The notes beneath the pieces were generated by a model, which worked only from the letters and a program-made list of their open reading frames with translations, had not been told where the DNA came from and did no database searches. This document shows, piece after piece, positions 48,618 to 59,607 of a DNA stretch of 64,000 nucleotides. Position 1 is the first letter of the stretch; the number at the start of each line of letters is the position of its first letter. The stretch is from NCBI GenBank assembly GCA_013368445.1, contig JAACJO010000005.1:2480001-2544000 (forward strand). Reading direction: 5' to 3'. A program made the position numbers and the translations under genes. This DNA comes from Leucocoprinus leucothites. Lineage: Eukaryota; Basidiomycota; Agaricomycetes; Agaricales; Agaricaceae.

Positions 48618-50210
48618 ATGTGTGGTGTTCTCATTGGACTAACCTTTTGCTCTTCCTCCAATCTTTACCGCACGTATTCTGATGGTTCTTCCGTGCCCTT
48701 CTCACATCACGCCGGTCGCTGGAATGTTGCGTGCTCTTCTGAAGTTATGGGCATCGGCTATATAGCTATGAAAGGTTAGTTATCGCGCTACGGCCATTCT
48801 TGGGATCATATCCGTCGATTTATCACTCACCTTATTTGTTCCGGTACTTCCTTTCTTTTTGGGCGACATTGGCGCCTGTGCTTAATCTGTATGGGATTCG
48901 ATCTTGGTTTATTTCCCTGCGTAATTCCCGTCCTCTGGACCCACACGATGGTGGAAATGTTCTCATAAACGACTTGATTCCGACGATCGCGGTGGCATAC
49001 TAACCATCATGCTGTTCTGCCATGCGTTCTGGGATTTTCGCATGCCGGCCGCGTTAATATTATTAAATGCAACAGCCACAACCCCAACTGAAGAACAGCT
49101 CTATAAGGTGTGTAATCCTTGAACCCTACTTCGAGACCTTTCCTTTCTTCTGTTAGCTGCTTCTTTACTTGCTTCTTTTCTTTGGGGCAATCCAAAAGGC
49201 TATGCTTGTTCTTGACTGAAGTAGATGTTTGCCGTTAAGTTTGGATATGATCATGCCTCGCTATACTTTCAGGATAAACACCCTTCTACCACAAACCTCG
49301 CACCACAGTCATGCTGTTGGACTGTTGTGTTCTCAATGAGCCTGAGCTGCTGCGGTTGCTTCTTATCATATGCCTTTATTCTTGGGACACTCGACAAGCT
49401 CTCCTTCTCTTCCCCTTCGCATCTCTGAGCGCCTTCTCTCCGGAATATGTCCGTCGTATAGCATTAGCTCTCTAAAAATAGCTTTTACCGGTATGCCACT
49501 CCGCCAATTACGATTGCCGCCTTTCTTCTTCTTTCTCACCTTCTTTCATTCCCGCTTACTTCTCTGATGATCTAATCGTATTTGCGTCCGTTCGCTAATC
49601 AGCTTGCTTGTTTCCACTTTTGCAGGACATGTCACCTGACATTCGGCGCAGGGTGGACGCTACTCGGGCTGCCCGACTGGCAAGAGAAGCAGAGATGAAG
49701 AAACAGGTATCTGCCCAGGTTTGTGATTTTTGAAGCCTCCACATCACCATTTCGTATTCTGTCCTCCATCCCGGTATCTTTGTGCTTGCAGTCAAATTCT
49801 CCTCTTCCGTGCGAAATGTGCTTAGCGGCGGTATTTTGGTACTGGTCGGCGTTGGGGGCTCGCCGTCTCACCATGCTGGGAACCTGTTCTTCTATGCCTT
49901 GCTTCGACATTTGCTGCTGTGCTGGTGACACACTACGCACTTCTTACTCCTGGCTCACCGCATCACTGGATTACTCCATGCAATGACCTATGGGATTTGA
50001 TCATGCATCCGACATGCTTTTTCTTTTTCCCTTTGCTCTGAAGTATGAACATCTTGCTTCTGACCCCATTAATCGGTTTTCTTGCGTTTCAACAAACACG
50101 TGTGCTTTGATACTCAAACCTTATGCTTCCTTTCTTGACAGGAAGCAAGCAGTGCAGACCCAGAGACGTCAAAACCTATCTGGGCCGATCCGCCCCAGCA
50201 GTCGAAATAA
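48618..50210 (+). CDS. CBP4: mitochondrial complex III assembly factor CBP4, start uncertain
   Basis: CBP4 is a small inner-membrane factor needed for ubiquinol-cytochrome c reductase assembly. The conserved core is spread over exons: VMGIGYIAMK (ending 48774, a membrane segment), then ATTPTEEQLYK (49076-49107), then DMSPDIRRRVDATRAARLAREAEMKKQ (49626 on) and EASSADPETSKPIWADPPQQSK (50142-50210). All joins keep phase. The frame is open from the ATG at 48618, but the residues before VMGIG do not look like a usual CBP4 leader, so an unseen upstream exon is possible. The core adds up to about 75 residues, close to the family's size. Three introns of about 301, 518 and 420 bases are five to ten times longer than others in the window. 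Confidence 0.7.
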
Positions 50211-52411
50211 GACGGTGCGAGATCCCGAAGCAGGAAGATGCCATGGGATATTTCTGGGGGTATCCACTCCCACTCAATAGACATATTTAAATATCGTCCA
50301 ACCGTGGATCTGTTACATTGGCTTTTTCTCGGTATCCCCATGTGGTTGGAGCCTTGTATACTTACACTCTTCATTTCGATTGTCGGTCAATGGGCTTCAA
50401 GAATGGATGCATGGCCCGGTAGTGTAACCTGGCTTAAGACACTTTGTGACTTTTTCACCTATCACCAAGCCTGATTTCTGGTCGTCTCTGTGACCTAGAA
50501 TATACTATTACACCGAATAACTACCAGCCGCCGGAGTTCCCTCGAGATTTCAGTCGCGCTGATGACTCTGACAGACAAGGTGTGTATATATATACTCAAT
50601 GAGTTGTCCATATGTCAATCATTCATTCATCTGTCCATCCTGGGTGTTCGCGATGATGCTTTGATAAATATTGATAACAAAAGAGGGATTGCGCAGTTAA
50701 TCATCAGACCAAACTCGCTACCAAACTCATGGACAGTGTGATCACCCTTGGCATAGCTATCCGTGACTTCGCGAGATTCTTCGTTCAGGTCAACGTGTTT
50801 TTAACAAAGATGAGTTGATTGAATCATTTGTGAATTACCCGCCGTTGATCGTATGTGATGGATGTGTATTGGAAGATATCTCACAGGTTGTGATGGAGGA
50901 CGAGAAGATTATATGCAATCATTATGTCTTCTGTGATGATCAATGAACACAGGCCGACGGTCTAGATCATTGGGTGGATGGCAGTGTCTATCCACCGACA
51001 AGAAAGGATCAATGACCTCAGCGGATTGAATTTCTTTCTCCGAATTTACAGTACTTCATTTTTCAGGTTTCCACGAGAAAAACGCCCGTTATCCGCAAGC
51101 GACAGGCGTCTATACCGCCTGAAATGGCTCATTCATGAGAATGACTCTCAGTTCCTCCTTCTGGTGTACCCGTGGTCGGTTTAGGTATGCCGAAGCCAAC
51201 GGGCACAAAAGGAAAGCTGTTGACCGACAGAATCTTTACGTGGAGGGTTAAAATACTGGATAGGAGGTGTTAAAGAGTTCTGGTAATCCCGGGACTGCTA
51301 TGTCAGCTCACTTCCGGCGCTAAAGTTGATAACCAAAGTTTCGGGTGAATGATTGAGGCGTCTGCCTACGCCTAACCAAATCATTGCATATCTTTAATCA
51401 CTAGTCGATCCTTAGCTCTACGAGTTCAGCCTCAAGTCAGAACTCACTTAATGGACCTAGGGTCAGTTTTGGCTGCCTTCTGAGTATCGATTTGGTATTT
51501 GTTCAGCCACAGCTAGCCTAGTATCCCTCGGCATCTAGCCAAGAGTGCACCAAAATCCAAAAGTGCTCGGTTGAGATGCTAATTAATCATTGATTCAGCC
51601 TCCGATCTTTCACTTGGGCCACCCAGAGAAGAGCCGAACATTGGCTTGGCACAAGCAAGAAGCATTTTCTGGTGTCAAAATACCCTGCGAGTCCTCCACG
51701 TCCACATTGCCGATATGCGCATCCTCATCCCCCTTCTGTTATCCTATCCCAAAAGGACGGCCTCCGGATTCCGGCTCGGACTCGGACCTTCAAATATAGC
51801 TGCATTCCATAGAGGTCTTTCCACTTGTGGCGAAGTCACTCGCCGTTGTGACAACTTGGATCATGATTCACTTTGGTCTAATTCGAGGACTGCCATGCCT
51901 ACTATGTGCCGAACAACAGTGGGTCCTATTTTTAGTGCTCCTCAGCTGATTTGACTCTGACCATCAGTTTCGAAGTGTGGCCGGGTGCAGAAAGCTTGAG
52001 TGGGTTGCTTATGTTATCACAAGTCGTGGCAGGACCGAATATTGGACATCCGAAGAGGAGCAGAAAACAACCACGAGAGCACTAGGGTCAGGGGCTCTTC
52101 GCCATCCGACTAGCAGGGCACTCGGCAACTCTCGATTGCACTATGCTGGGGTACTTGACGTTTGAAACCCTACTCTTGCTGGTTCTGTGTATTCATCAAT
52201 GACTCAGAGCCTTTGCCTAGGGTTGCCCGCGACCACATAGAAACCTGCGGCCTCATCTCGATTGAATAATCAATTACCGAATTCCTTTCCGAACCGTAGG
52301 CCTTGTCAAACTTCAACACTCAAGTATCACGAGTCAGAGTTACCCAAGTCGCACCCAACATTGTAGTGCAATAGAACGCAGCAACTGTCTTGGCGAAATA
52401 ACCAACAAGAA
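50211..52411. other. 2.2 kb gene-poor interval
   Basis: No supportable gene. Frames at 50238-50474, 50978-51184 and 51590-52165 lack motifs. Part of this may be decayed sequence. Confidence 0.4.
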
Positions 52412-52895
52412 TCAGACCAATAAAATTCGGTATGGGACCATAGAAATCGATGTTGCTGACCGGTCAGGCTTTGATATGAAGCAAGCGAAGTGGTTCAAAT
52501 ATTGTGCAGGGAGAAAACCATTCACCGGGTGTACCCGCCAGTTGGTTGAACATAAGGATGAGGCGAGCTGGAACCACGGCCATGGTCGACCATGCAATAT
52601 CAACCAATTGCCAAATCTCCTTCGCATCTATATCTTTCTTTCTCTTCATTAAGTATTGATCTGCTTCCGGTTGTTCATACCGCCACGATACCCGGCATGT
52701 CCCATTATTCTTGTCAAGTCCAGCACCTAAAATATAAGGCATGCTACAAAGCCGCAGGTTGAACCAAGGAAATAGTGAATTTGGCTGCGACCCAGTGGCT
52801 TGCCAAAATAATACTACATTATCCAAGTCGACTGTCCCGTTACTAAATAACTGAAAAAGCCCTGCAGGCAGATAAAGGTAAGTGAGCTCAATCAC
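52412..52895 (-). pseudogene. coding fragment without start, unknown family
   Basis: A 161-codon minus-strand frame is open but begins at a GTG, with a plausible splice acceptor (TTTTCAG) 9 bases before it. It looks like a last exon whose upstream exons are missing or too short to see. The translation has hydrophobic pieces (YLYLPAGLFQLF, VDIAWSTMAVVPARLILMF) and charged ones (WRYEQPEADQYLMKRKKDIDAKE). I match it to no family. Length and composition argue for real coding ancestry. A truncated gene or gene remnant is the likeliest reading; a complete gene with tiny 5' exons is the alternative. Confidence 0.35.
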
Positions 52896-53115
52896 TGAGG
52901 GGACTGAAAATGCGAGGTAAGGGTAGAAACTGTTAGATCGTTTTATTATATCCTCTTCTAATTTCCTTCAAAAGCCAGGGCCCACAAGCGTAGGACGCCA
53001 CGCTGAAAGGCTGGAGTATCTTGTGCTATGATTAACGAATAAACGAGAGTTACGGTGAGAACATTCAGCTGATGGATAGAGCTTCAAGAGCACCCACCGT
53101 GTATTCAAGCACTTG

Positions 53116-54057
53116 TTAGGAGGATCCTTCCCAAAGATCCAAGTTCATGACTTCTATCCCATCCACCGCCGACATTCTGATCAGTTCCCTGAACCAGACC
53201 TTGGTCCCACAGAAGTCAATACGCTTCACACCCTTTAACTTCTCCTCTTCAGCAGCAGCACCTGACAACCTACACCTCCGCTGGTATGCTTTGAGGACAG
53301 AAGTTTGGAAGTCCGGACCCAATCTATACCAGTCTTCCTTCTGGATGGGCAGACGCATGCAGTAGTATATCTTTGCCAAAACTTCTCCCAGAGTGATTGG
53401 TTCAAGCTTTCCAGAAGGCGGAACCCGCTCCAGGTTTGGTTGGAAGTTGATTGGCCATAGTGGGACCTCAGTACAAACGATGCGAAGTTGATAAATTGGA
53501 CGATCGGTAACGGGTTTTTTGAGGTCCTCAATTTGAACGTATTGAAGTGTTCCAGAGTCCGTGAGTTGCATGGGCGCAAACTTAGGTGCGGAGAGGTTAA
53601 AGAAGTAGCCACGGATAGAAAAGAAAGGTTCTCCCGGAATTGGGGATGGGTTGAAGTTTTGGGGGTAGGGATAAGGTATCACGGATTCAGTCTCCGTAAA
53701 CCTGACTCCCCTGGCGTTGCCTCTAGCACCAGGAGGTGGACTATCGGGGGAATGAGGTGCGTTATTGTTTTCTTTGGGTGGAGACAAGCGATGAGCGTCT
53801 TCTAGAGGAGGAAGGACGGGTGGAATGATTGGGGTAGAGGAAGATGAGCTATGCATCGAGTCCCCTGAGCTGGAATTTTGGGAATCTAAATTCAATAAAA
53901 GTGCGCTACCGATGCGGACCTCCGAGTTCGTTGGTCCAGGGAAAGCCTCGGAGGTAGTAGAGTTCTCCCCGACCTCAACTGGGGGTGAAAGTGACCTCGA
54001 AGGGCTGGTGAGTACCACAAGTGCCTGTTCAGGTGATGAATGACCAGAGTCCCCCAT
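53116..54057 (-). CDS. DUF6699 domain protein
   Basis: A basidiomycete protein of unknown function with a C-terminal DUF6699 domain. From the ATG at 54057 (MGDSGHSSPEQ) there are 313 residues. The first half is Ser/Pro-rich and probably disordered (SRSLSPPVEVG, SSSSSTPIIPPVLPPLEDAHRLSPP). The domain begins near FSIRGYFFNLSAPKFAPMQLTDS and includes PLWPINFQPN, ITLGEVLAKIYYCMRLPIQKEDW and AYQRRCR. GVKRIDFCGTKVWFREL follows and the end is MNLDLWEGSS, the usual order of the family. A longer reading from the ATG at 54207 is possible; the frame further up has only GTG. It is a paralogue of the gene at 59608-60573. Both flank a WD40 membrane protein. Confidence 0.75.
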   Translation of the reverse strand: MGDSGHSSPEQALVVLTSPSRSLSPPVEVGENSTTSEAFPGPTNSEVRIGSALLLNLDSQNSSSGDSMHSSSSSTPIIPPVLPPLEDAHRLSPPKENNNAPHSPDSPPPGARGNARGVRFTETESVIPYPYPQNFNPSPIPGEPFFSIRGYFFNLSAPKFAPMQLTDSGTLQYVQIEDLKKPVTDRPIYQLRIVCTEVPLWPINFQPNLERVPPSGKLEPITLGEVLAKIYYCMRLPIQKEDWYRLGPDFQTSVLKAYQRRCRLSGAAAEEEKLKGVKRIDFCGTKVWFRELIRMSAVDGIEVMNLDLWEGSS

Positions 54058-54866
54058 AACTAAGCATTTAAGGGAGAGAACTGAGTGAATGGACGGATAC
54101 TTGTAAAAGAACTGGCTGAGCGCTTGATTGGCGACATGAGCTGCTTTAAGAGCTCCAGCCGGGCCGACCAAAACAAAGTCAAACTGGAAGAAGAGCCGTT
54201 TGGCCATTACCAGTCTTCGGAGTACACTGACATACGACAAATTCACTCATCGTATTCCTGAGCTTCCGCTTGTCGTCTTTGCAATCTGCAAAACCTAGCA
54301 CTCAGTGGAACACCAAGGTTGTCATAGAAGTTATTCAGTGCGGGTTTCAAAAACGTCAGTGATGAGCCTTGCTACTGGATTGATATCGTAAAGGCTGTAA
54401 ACTTTCTGTTAAGAGGGACATTATTGTTTGCGGATTAGCTGAAGCTGGAAAGATTGTCACTCTACTCCTTTACACATGGCAATGCCGATGCTCTTGTAGT
54501 TGTTCCCCGTTGAATATACCTACAACGCAGGATGCCACCGTGTTCCAAGAATCCAGCGTTTCATGATTCTCCGGAGAAATATATTACCAAATTGTGATCC
54601 AACTAGAGGTTGCTGCGAAACCCTCGTTGGATTTTCTCAAAAAAACGGTACCAAGCGGGCGTTGCTAGTATGACTTGTTACATTGTGAGAAGTAAGAGTC
54701 CCTGATGCCCGAATGGATGCATCACAGACACCAATTGATTTTGTCACTATTCAAAGTAAATCCCACCCCTCTCTCTCTATCCTGGCCCCACCCAGCCCAC
54801 CTCGTCCGGTTATAAGCCTGATTAAATCCCGTCCGACAGAATGAAAGGGATATTATGTTTTATGAG

Positions 54867-57800
54867 TCAAGGAACGTTTGGTCTGAACGGGAGAGAAATG
54901 TAGGGAGACTGTCCTAGAGTTCTTTCATAATAATCTTCAAGTTCTTCTGGAACGTCCGGGGTGAAGTTTCGAGAACTCGGGGGATAGAAATAGATTGAAT
55001 CTCTTGCGATATCTTGGTATGCATCGACAAGCTCCTTTGAGACAGTGAGACCGAAATCTGCAGTATTGGGTGGAATTATGTAGGGTGATTTGTTTGCGAT
55101 GCGTTCGTAGGCGTGGTGAAGTGACTCAGGAACATCTGCCGAGTTCATGGTAATGGAAGGAGAGAAGAAATATGGAGAATCCCGGAGAATCACCTCGCAT
55201 GCACTTTGTAGTTTGCTCAGGTTATCCTCCCTGCTGGCAACGCGAAGCGACGCAGGGATATAGAGAGATTCAGCTGTGATCTTTCGGTAAGCAGCCTCAA
55301 GTTCTCTCGGAACGCCTGTACTCGCTGGGCGGAATGGGAGATACAGAGACTCTCTTGTTGTCTTCTTGTAGGCACTTTCGAGTTTTCCACAAGCATCTGC
55401 CACTCCCCAGACCACCTTCCTCCCTCTCCAAATGCGAAGGACGCTGCTACTCCTTACAGCAACAGCTAAGCAGTGACTCCCGTCGTTTCCCCTTTTCCAG
55501 CTGAGAGAACTTAGGCGTTTGTCTAGAAGCACCTCAGGAGCAAAGTAACCATAAGATATGTTGGGCTTGAGAGCGTGCCAAATAGCAATTGCTCCCGCTG
55601 TAAAAGAATGGTTAGTGAAATGGGAAAATTTCTCGCGAGGCGACCCTTACATGATAAACCGCAAAAGATAAACTGGTTAGAATTGCCGCCCAAACGCGTT
55701 GGCCCGATACGCTCTTCTGTGCTTGACTGCGAGGTGATGGTTCGACCCTTACGCAAAGTGGGTCGGCGCCCTCCTTCACTTCCAACATCCAAAGAACATA
55801 GTTGGAACGTTAGGTCATTCTGAGCCTATAAAATTAGCCATTGAACGAGGAGACGCCAGATAACTGACTGACTAACCTGAGATCGGATAATAAATAAGAT
55901 TGTTGACGAGCCCTTTATAGCATGGACGCTCTCAATGTTATTCAATGTTGGAATCTCGCTAAAAGATATCAGTAAGATAGGACACCAAATGTAAGAGATT
56001 CGGCTTTACGAACTATCTCGCTTTTGGTCCTTGCACGTCATAAACTAGGTTTGCCCATCAGTTGTGTTTTGAGGTTGGAGTGAGATGGATAATGCACCAA
56101 TAATGCGCTTCTCAGATCGGGCACTCTTTGGCTTGAAGCCTTCTGGCGATTGAACGACTTCATTGATAATAATCAAGAACCCACTGGTACTCTCGAGACT
56201 AATTGATCGAATCTCCACTTCTCGAAACACAAAGGACGGATCCATGGAGGAAATCTAAAGAGTTCATTTAGTGATTCCAGAAACAGACACCTCTCCTGTT
56301 GCCAAACCTGTTTATTTGATACTCTCTGTGAGTATTCCGATGTCAATCCTACGGCGGGTAAAGCAGGACTATCTGGGCCGCACCATCCTTTGGACAATAC
56401 TGTTTCTTTCTTTGATGAAGGCCACCAGAAATGCTATATCCGTTACATCACCAGTTATCTTGGGCAGTCGGGGTTTTGATTTGGGCGAAGCCACCTACTG
56501 TCATCATCGCTCCATGTTACGTCCTGGATAGAAACATAATTACGAAGTTCATGACGTCGTGATGTCTCCTATTGGGGTAATGCATTCCGTGGGTTAAATT
56601 TGACATTTTTGCATTACCATGCACGTACAAGATTCCAAATCTCGAGGTGATGATCGAACTTGATGATTAACCTGTTTCCAGACGGTGACCTTGGCAATTA
56701 TTGAGTCCTGTAGTAAATGATAAAGTACAGGACCTTACCAATAGAGATGCCCCCGGCCAACTGCATCTGTGTGTCCAATACTTTGATGAAATTCATTGTA
56801 GTTGAGCTTCCCGATCGTCAGTATACTGGGAGATTCTCTTGAAACGAATGCTTGCCTGTGATTTATATATCACAGTTGACCGCATCACGTTACTGCTGCT
56901 GCCATGGTCCTTCGTGCTAGTCGGGCGCGGTCAGGCCATGAGCTTCTACCAGAAAAATATTACTTACCAGGCGACAGCGAGCCAGCTACCGTCATCTGAA
57001 TACGCAACATCATTTATTATTCCATATTCCTCAAGGTCGATGCTCGGAATCATCTCTGGTTTTGTCAGTGCAAAAGCATTAACCACAGACGTTATTTGCC
57101 TGACGGTTTTGATCGTGTCCCGTAGCTTGATGGCTACGGGGCTACTTGGCGTTTTCACATCTTCGAAAGCACCTCGCTGCTGGGGATTTAGGCTAGGCTG
57201 ATCCTTTTGACTAGTATTTCTTAGTCTCCTATGGCGCCTCAGCTGTATGTCGGCAATCATCCAAGCCAACACGAGTGCTACTCCAGTGAAAATAGCTACA
57301 AAAAAGCTGAGGGTGATAGAAGGAGCGGGAGACGACTGAGGACAAAAGTTGGAAAGGTTTATTGCAACGTTCATATGATATACTCACCGAGTCGGAAGAA
57401 GAGTAGGTAAAAGTCACAAGTCCAACAGAAAATGTTGCAATTGAAATACCAAGAAAGGCCAATTGCAATTCCTCAGTCCATTTCTTCGGCCAAGACGGTA
57501 GCTGATCGCCGCGTGTGCCCCTGAACATCGCTTCGACGACATTCGATATGAGATTACGGCGAGAACTCACAAGCTTGTTCCCCTCCATGCCATAGCTAGC
57601 AGGCTATTTAACGCAGCACCGACACTGAATATCATAGAGGCGAACCAAAGCACCAAAGTTATATGGAAGAGATTCTCGCGACCTGAGACTGGAGTCGTTG
57701 ACTCCGCCATCTGAAGCGCGCCGCCCGTGACGCTTGAGAAGAAAGTAGAAACTGAGAGTACAACCTTGAAGTTTCCCGAGGATCGTTGTTGCTCATGGTG

Positions 57801-58804
57801 AATAGCTGCTATGCCTGAGAAACCATGAGAGATTCTTCAAGCCACCCACATTCTACTCTTGGTAACATACCATCACCGGAAAACACTTTAACCTGATCTG
57901 CCATCTCCTTCAAGTCACATTGCAGCTCCGGAATGAATTGGTGGACATAGTATCGGATTGATGGAAGGTTCATTTGAGCTAGAGGGATATTCAGCCACGT
58001 CACTGAGTTGAAGACAACGCCAGAGTACTCGCTTTCGTATGCGTACGCGCACGATGCACGATACTGTTCGATTTGGCTAATCAGTAACGTCTCCTGAGCA
58101 CGGGGAAAAGGCTCACCCTCAAATTCATTTCCGACGTGAGCAGAATCTCTTTCAGAGGTAAATCTTCATCCTGCATTGACAGTGGTGAGGCGCAGAACCG
58201 AGTCTAATGCATAGAAAGGCGCACTGCCAGTGCTTTGAATTCATTAATCCGTGTGCGGAGCTCGTGGAATGATACGGCCAGGGTCTTCAAAATGGAGGAC
58301 AGTCTCTCATTTTTTTCCTGGGAACCTTTGGAATTCGGGATGGGCTCGAGGGACTCCGGAATGAGATGAATAGCGTTTTGATAGAAGGCGGTGGAAACGC
58401 TTGGTAATATGTCCATAACGTTCCTGATTGCGAGCAATAAGCCTGTGACACGACTGAGCCCTAGGCACTTGGTTGCAAGTTTTTGGAACTGAGCTGCGTT
58501 AGAAAATGCATATATGGAATAACAGACTGTTGATAAGACGACGCCCACTCACTTCATCTTTCAGGTCGTTCATTGACCTAACAAAGATTCTTGGTATCAG
58601 TACTTCCAAGCTCTACTGACTCGGAGGAAGTTGGATAGCTCACTTTTGAAGTTCTCGCACGGTACCAATGATCTCTTTGCCATCGATATATGAGTACTCG
58701 CGCAAGTTTTCGGCTTCTGCTGCTGTCCTGTTAGATGCATTCAATATTTTAACCAAGCTTCTCAAATTACCGGGTGCCTCAGGAGCTTGTTGTTGTTCAG
58801 ACAT
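54867..58804 (-). CDS. membrane-anchored WD40-like protein with C-terminal 30-residue repeats
   Basis: A large multi-exon protein of a type common in Agaricomycetes, function unknown. It starts at MSEQQQAPEAPGNL (58802-58804). Helical segments follow (NDLKDEFQKLATKCLGLSRV, LKTLAVSFHELRTRINEF, QFIPELQCDLKEMADQVKVF). Four likely membrane spans come next: VVLSVSTFFSSVTGG, LFHITLVLWFASMIFSVGAA, ELQLAFLGISIATFSVGLVTF and ITLSFFVAIFTGVALVLAWMIAD. Then a beta-propeller-like region begins with GIINDVAYSDDGSWLAVAW and includes FIKVLDTQMQ, NQFIFCGLSCK, IAIWHALKP and SVLRIWRGRK, which read like WD40 blades. Last comes a six-copy 30-residue repeat (55382-54870). About 1050 residues with a dozen 50-60 base introns; several joins near the start were phase-checked, the middle ones less so. 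Flanked by DUF6699 genes on both sides. Confidence 0.7.
54870..55382 (-). repeat. six-copy 30-residue tandem repeat in the WD40-like protein
   Basis: Six successive segments follow the pattern L-x-x-A-Y ... S-x-Y, about 30 residues apart: LESAYKKTTRESLY, LEAAYRKITAESLY, LQSACEVILRDSPY, LHHAYERIANKSPY, LVDAYQDIARDSIY, LEDYYERTLGQSPY. Each is followed by a loop of 15-17 residues with one or two Pro. The first copy is slightly shorter, and the last ends with the protein at NVP. The DNA is diverged between copies, so the repeats are old and kept for protein reasons. Confidence 0.8.
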
Positions 58805-59607
58805 GAATCTAGCGAGCTACTGTACTGTGAGAGGATTTTGGTCAGTCGATAGGGTTCACGGCTTGGAGAATCACTCTCACCTTCAAGTCACTGTACTTAG
58901 TCTGAGCACATCCGATGTCATTGAACAACTGTCAAATTTTCAATTATGGTCGAACAGGCGCCTGTATGTATTTGACATCCAGCATACAGCCGATCATTTG
59001 CCAAGTGCACGAGACCTGATGGTCATTTATAATACCTATGGTTAGAATTTATGTATGTGGGTCAGCCCACGTTGAGCGACTTCCTTCTCATCATGGTACC
59101 ACGATCAATCAAATGACAAGATTCTTCACCTCGTTGGCAGAATCCATGGAAGGACGCGGAAATCATCAAACCGGAAACAGAATCGCTGGTGTTAAGGGCG
59201 TCTAAAGCATTGTGCGCCTTGGAACTCAATCACTCCAGTCTCCGGCAAGCACGGATCGCAAGTCGGGGTCCCGACGGGCTATTGTTTAGCCATTGCGCAT
59301 ACAGCAAGCACTCTGTGAATAAGGTGCGGTACGTGGTACCTTCTCTGAGGAGTGTCTTCTAATATTCGGCTAGCCAGGTTGACAAGTTCGATACCGTGGC
59401 AACTCGTGTCACCTCTCGGCGCTTGATCCCAAAGCTTCACCTTGCAAAACTCTTCCTCGCAATCACTGGTGTGTGCGCTTAGCATACGCCAGAACCCAGC
59501 ATTCAGCCAGGTCCCACTCGCATAGTTTAATCAAGAGCAAACCTCCTCAGTATACTGGTCTCCAGATTCCCTGGCTGATCGTTCTGAATATTCCCGTCAT
59601 TGTTGAT
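58805..59607. promoter_or_regulatory. divergent region between WD40-like and second DUF6699 gene
   Basis: The 803 bases between the WD40 start (58804) and the DUF6699 start (59608) carry no gene. The frame at 59473 runs in from a GTG and is probably 5' leader. Confidence 0.45.

Noticed and set aside
54058..54246. Upstream extension of the first DUF6699 gene
   Set aside because: The frame begins at GTG, and the extra residues do not match the family. The ATG at 54057 is simpler, though the ATG at 54207 cannot be excluded.
59473..59607. Upstream extension of the second DUF6699 gene
   Set aside because: The frame begins at GTG; the first ATG in frame is at 59608.
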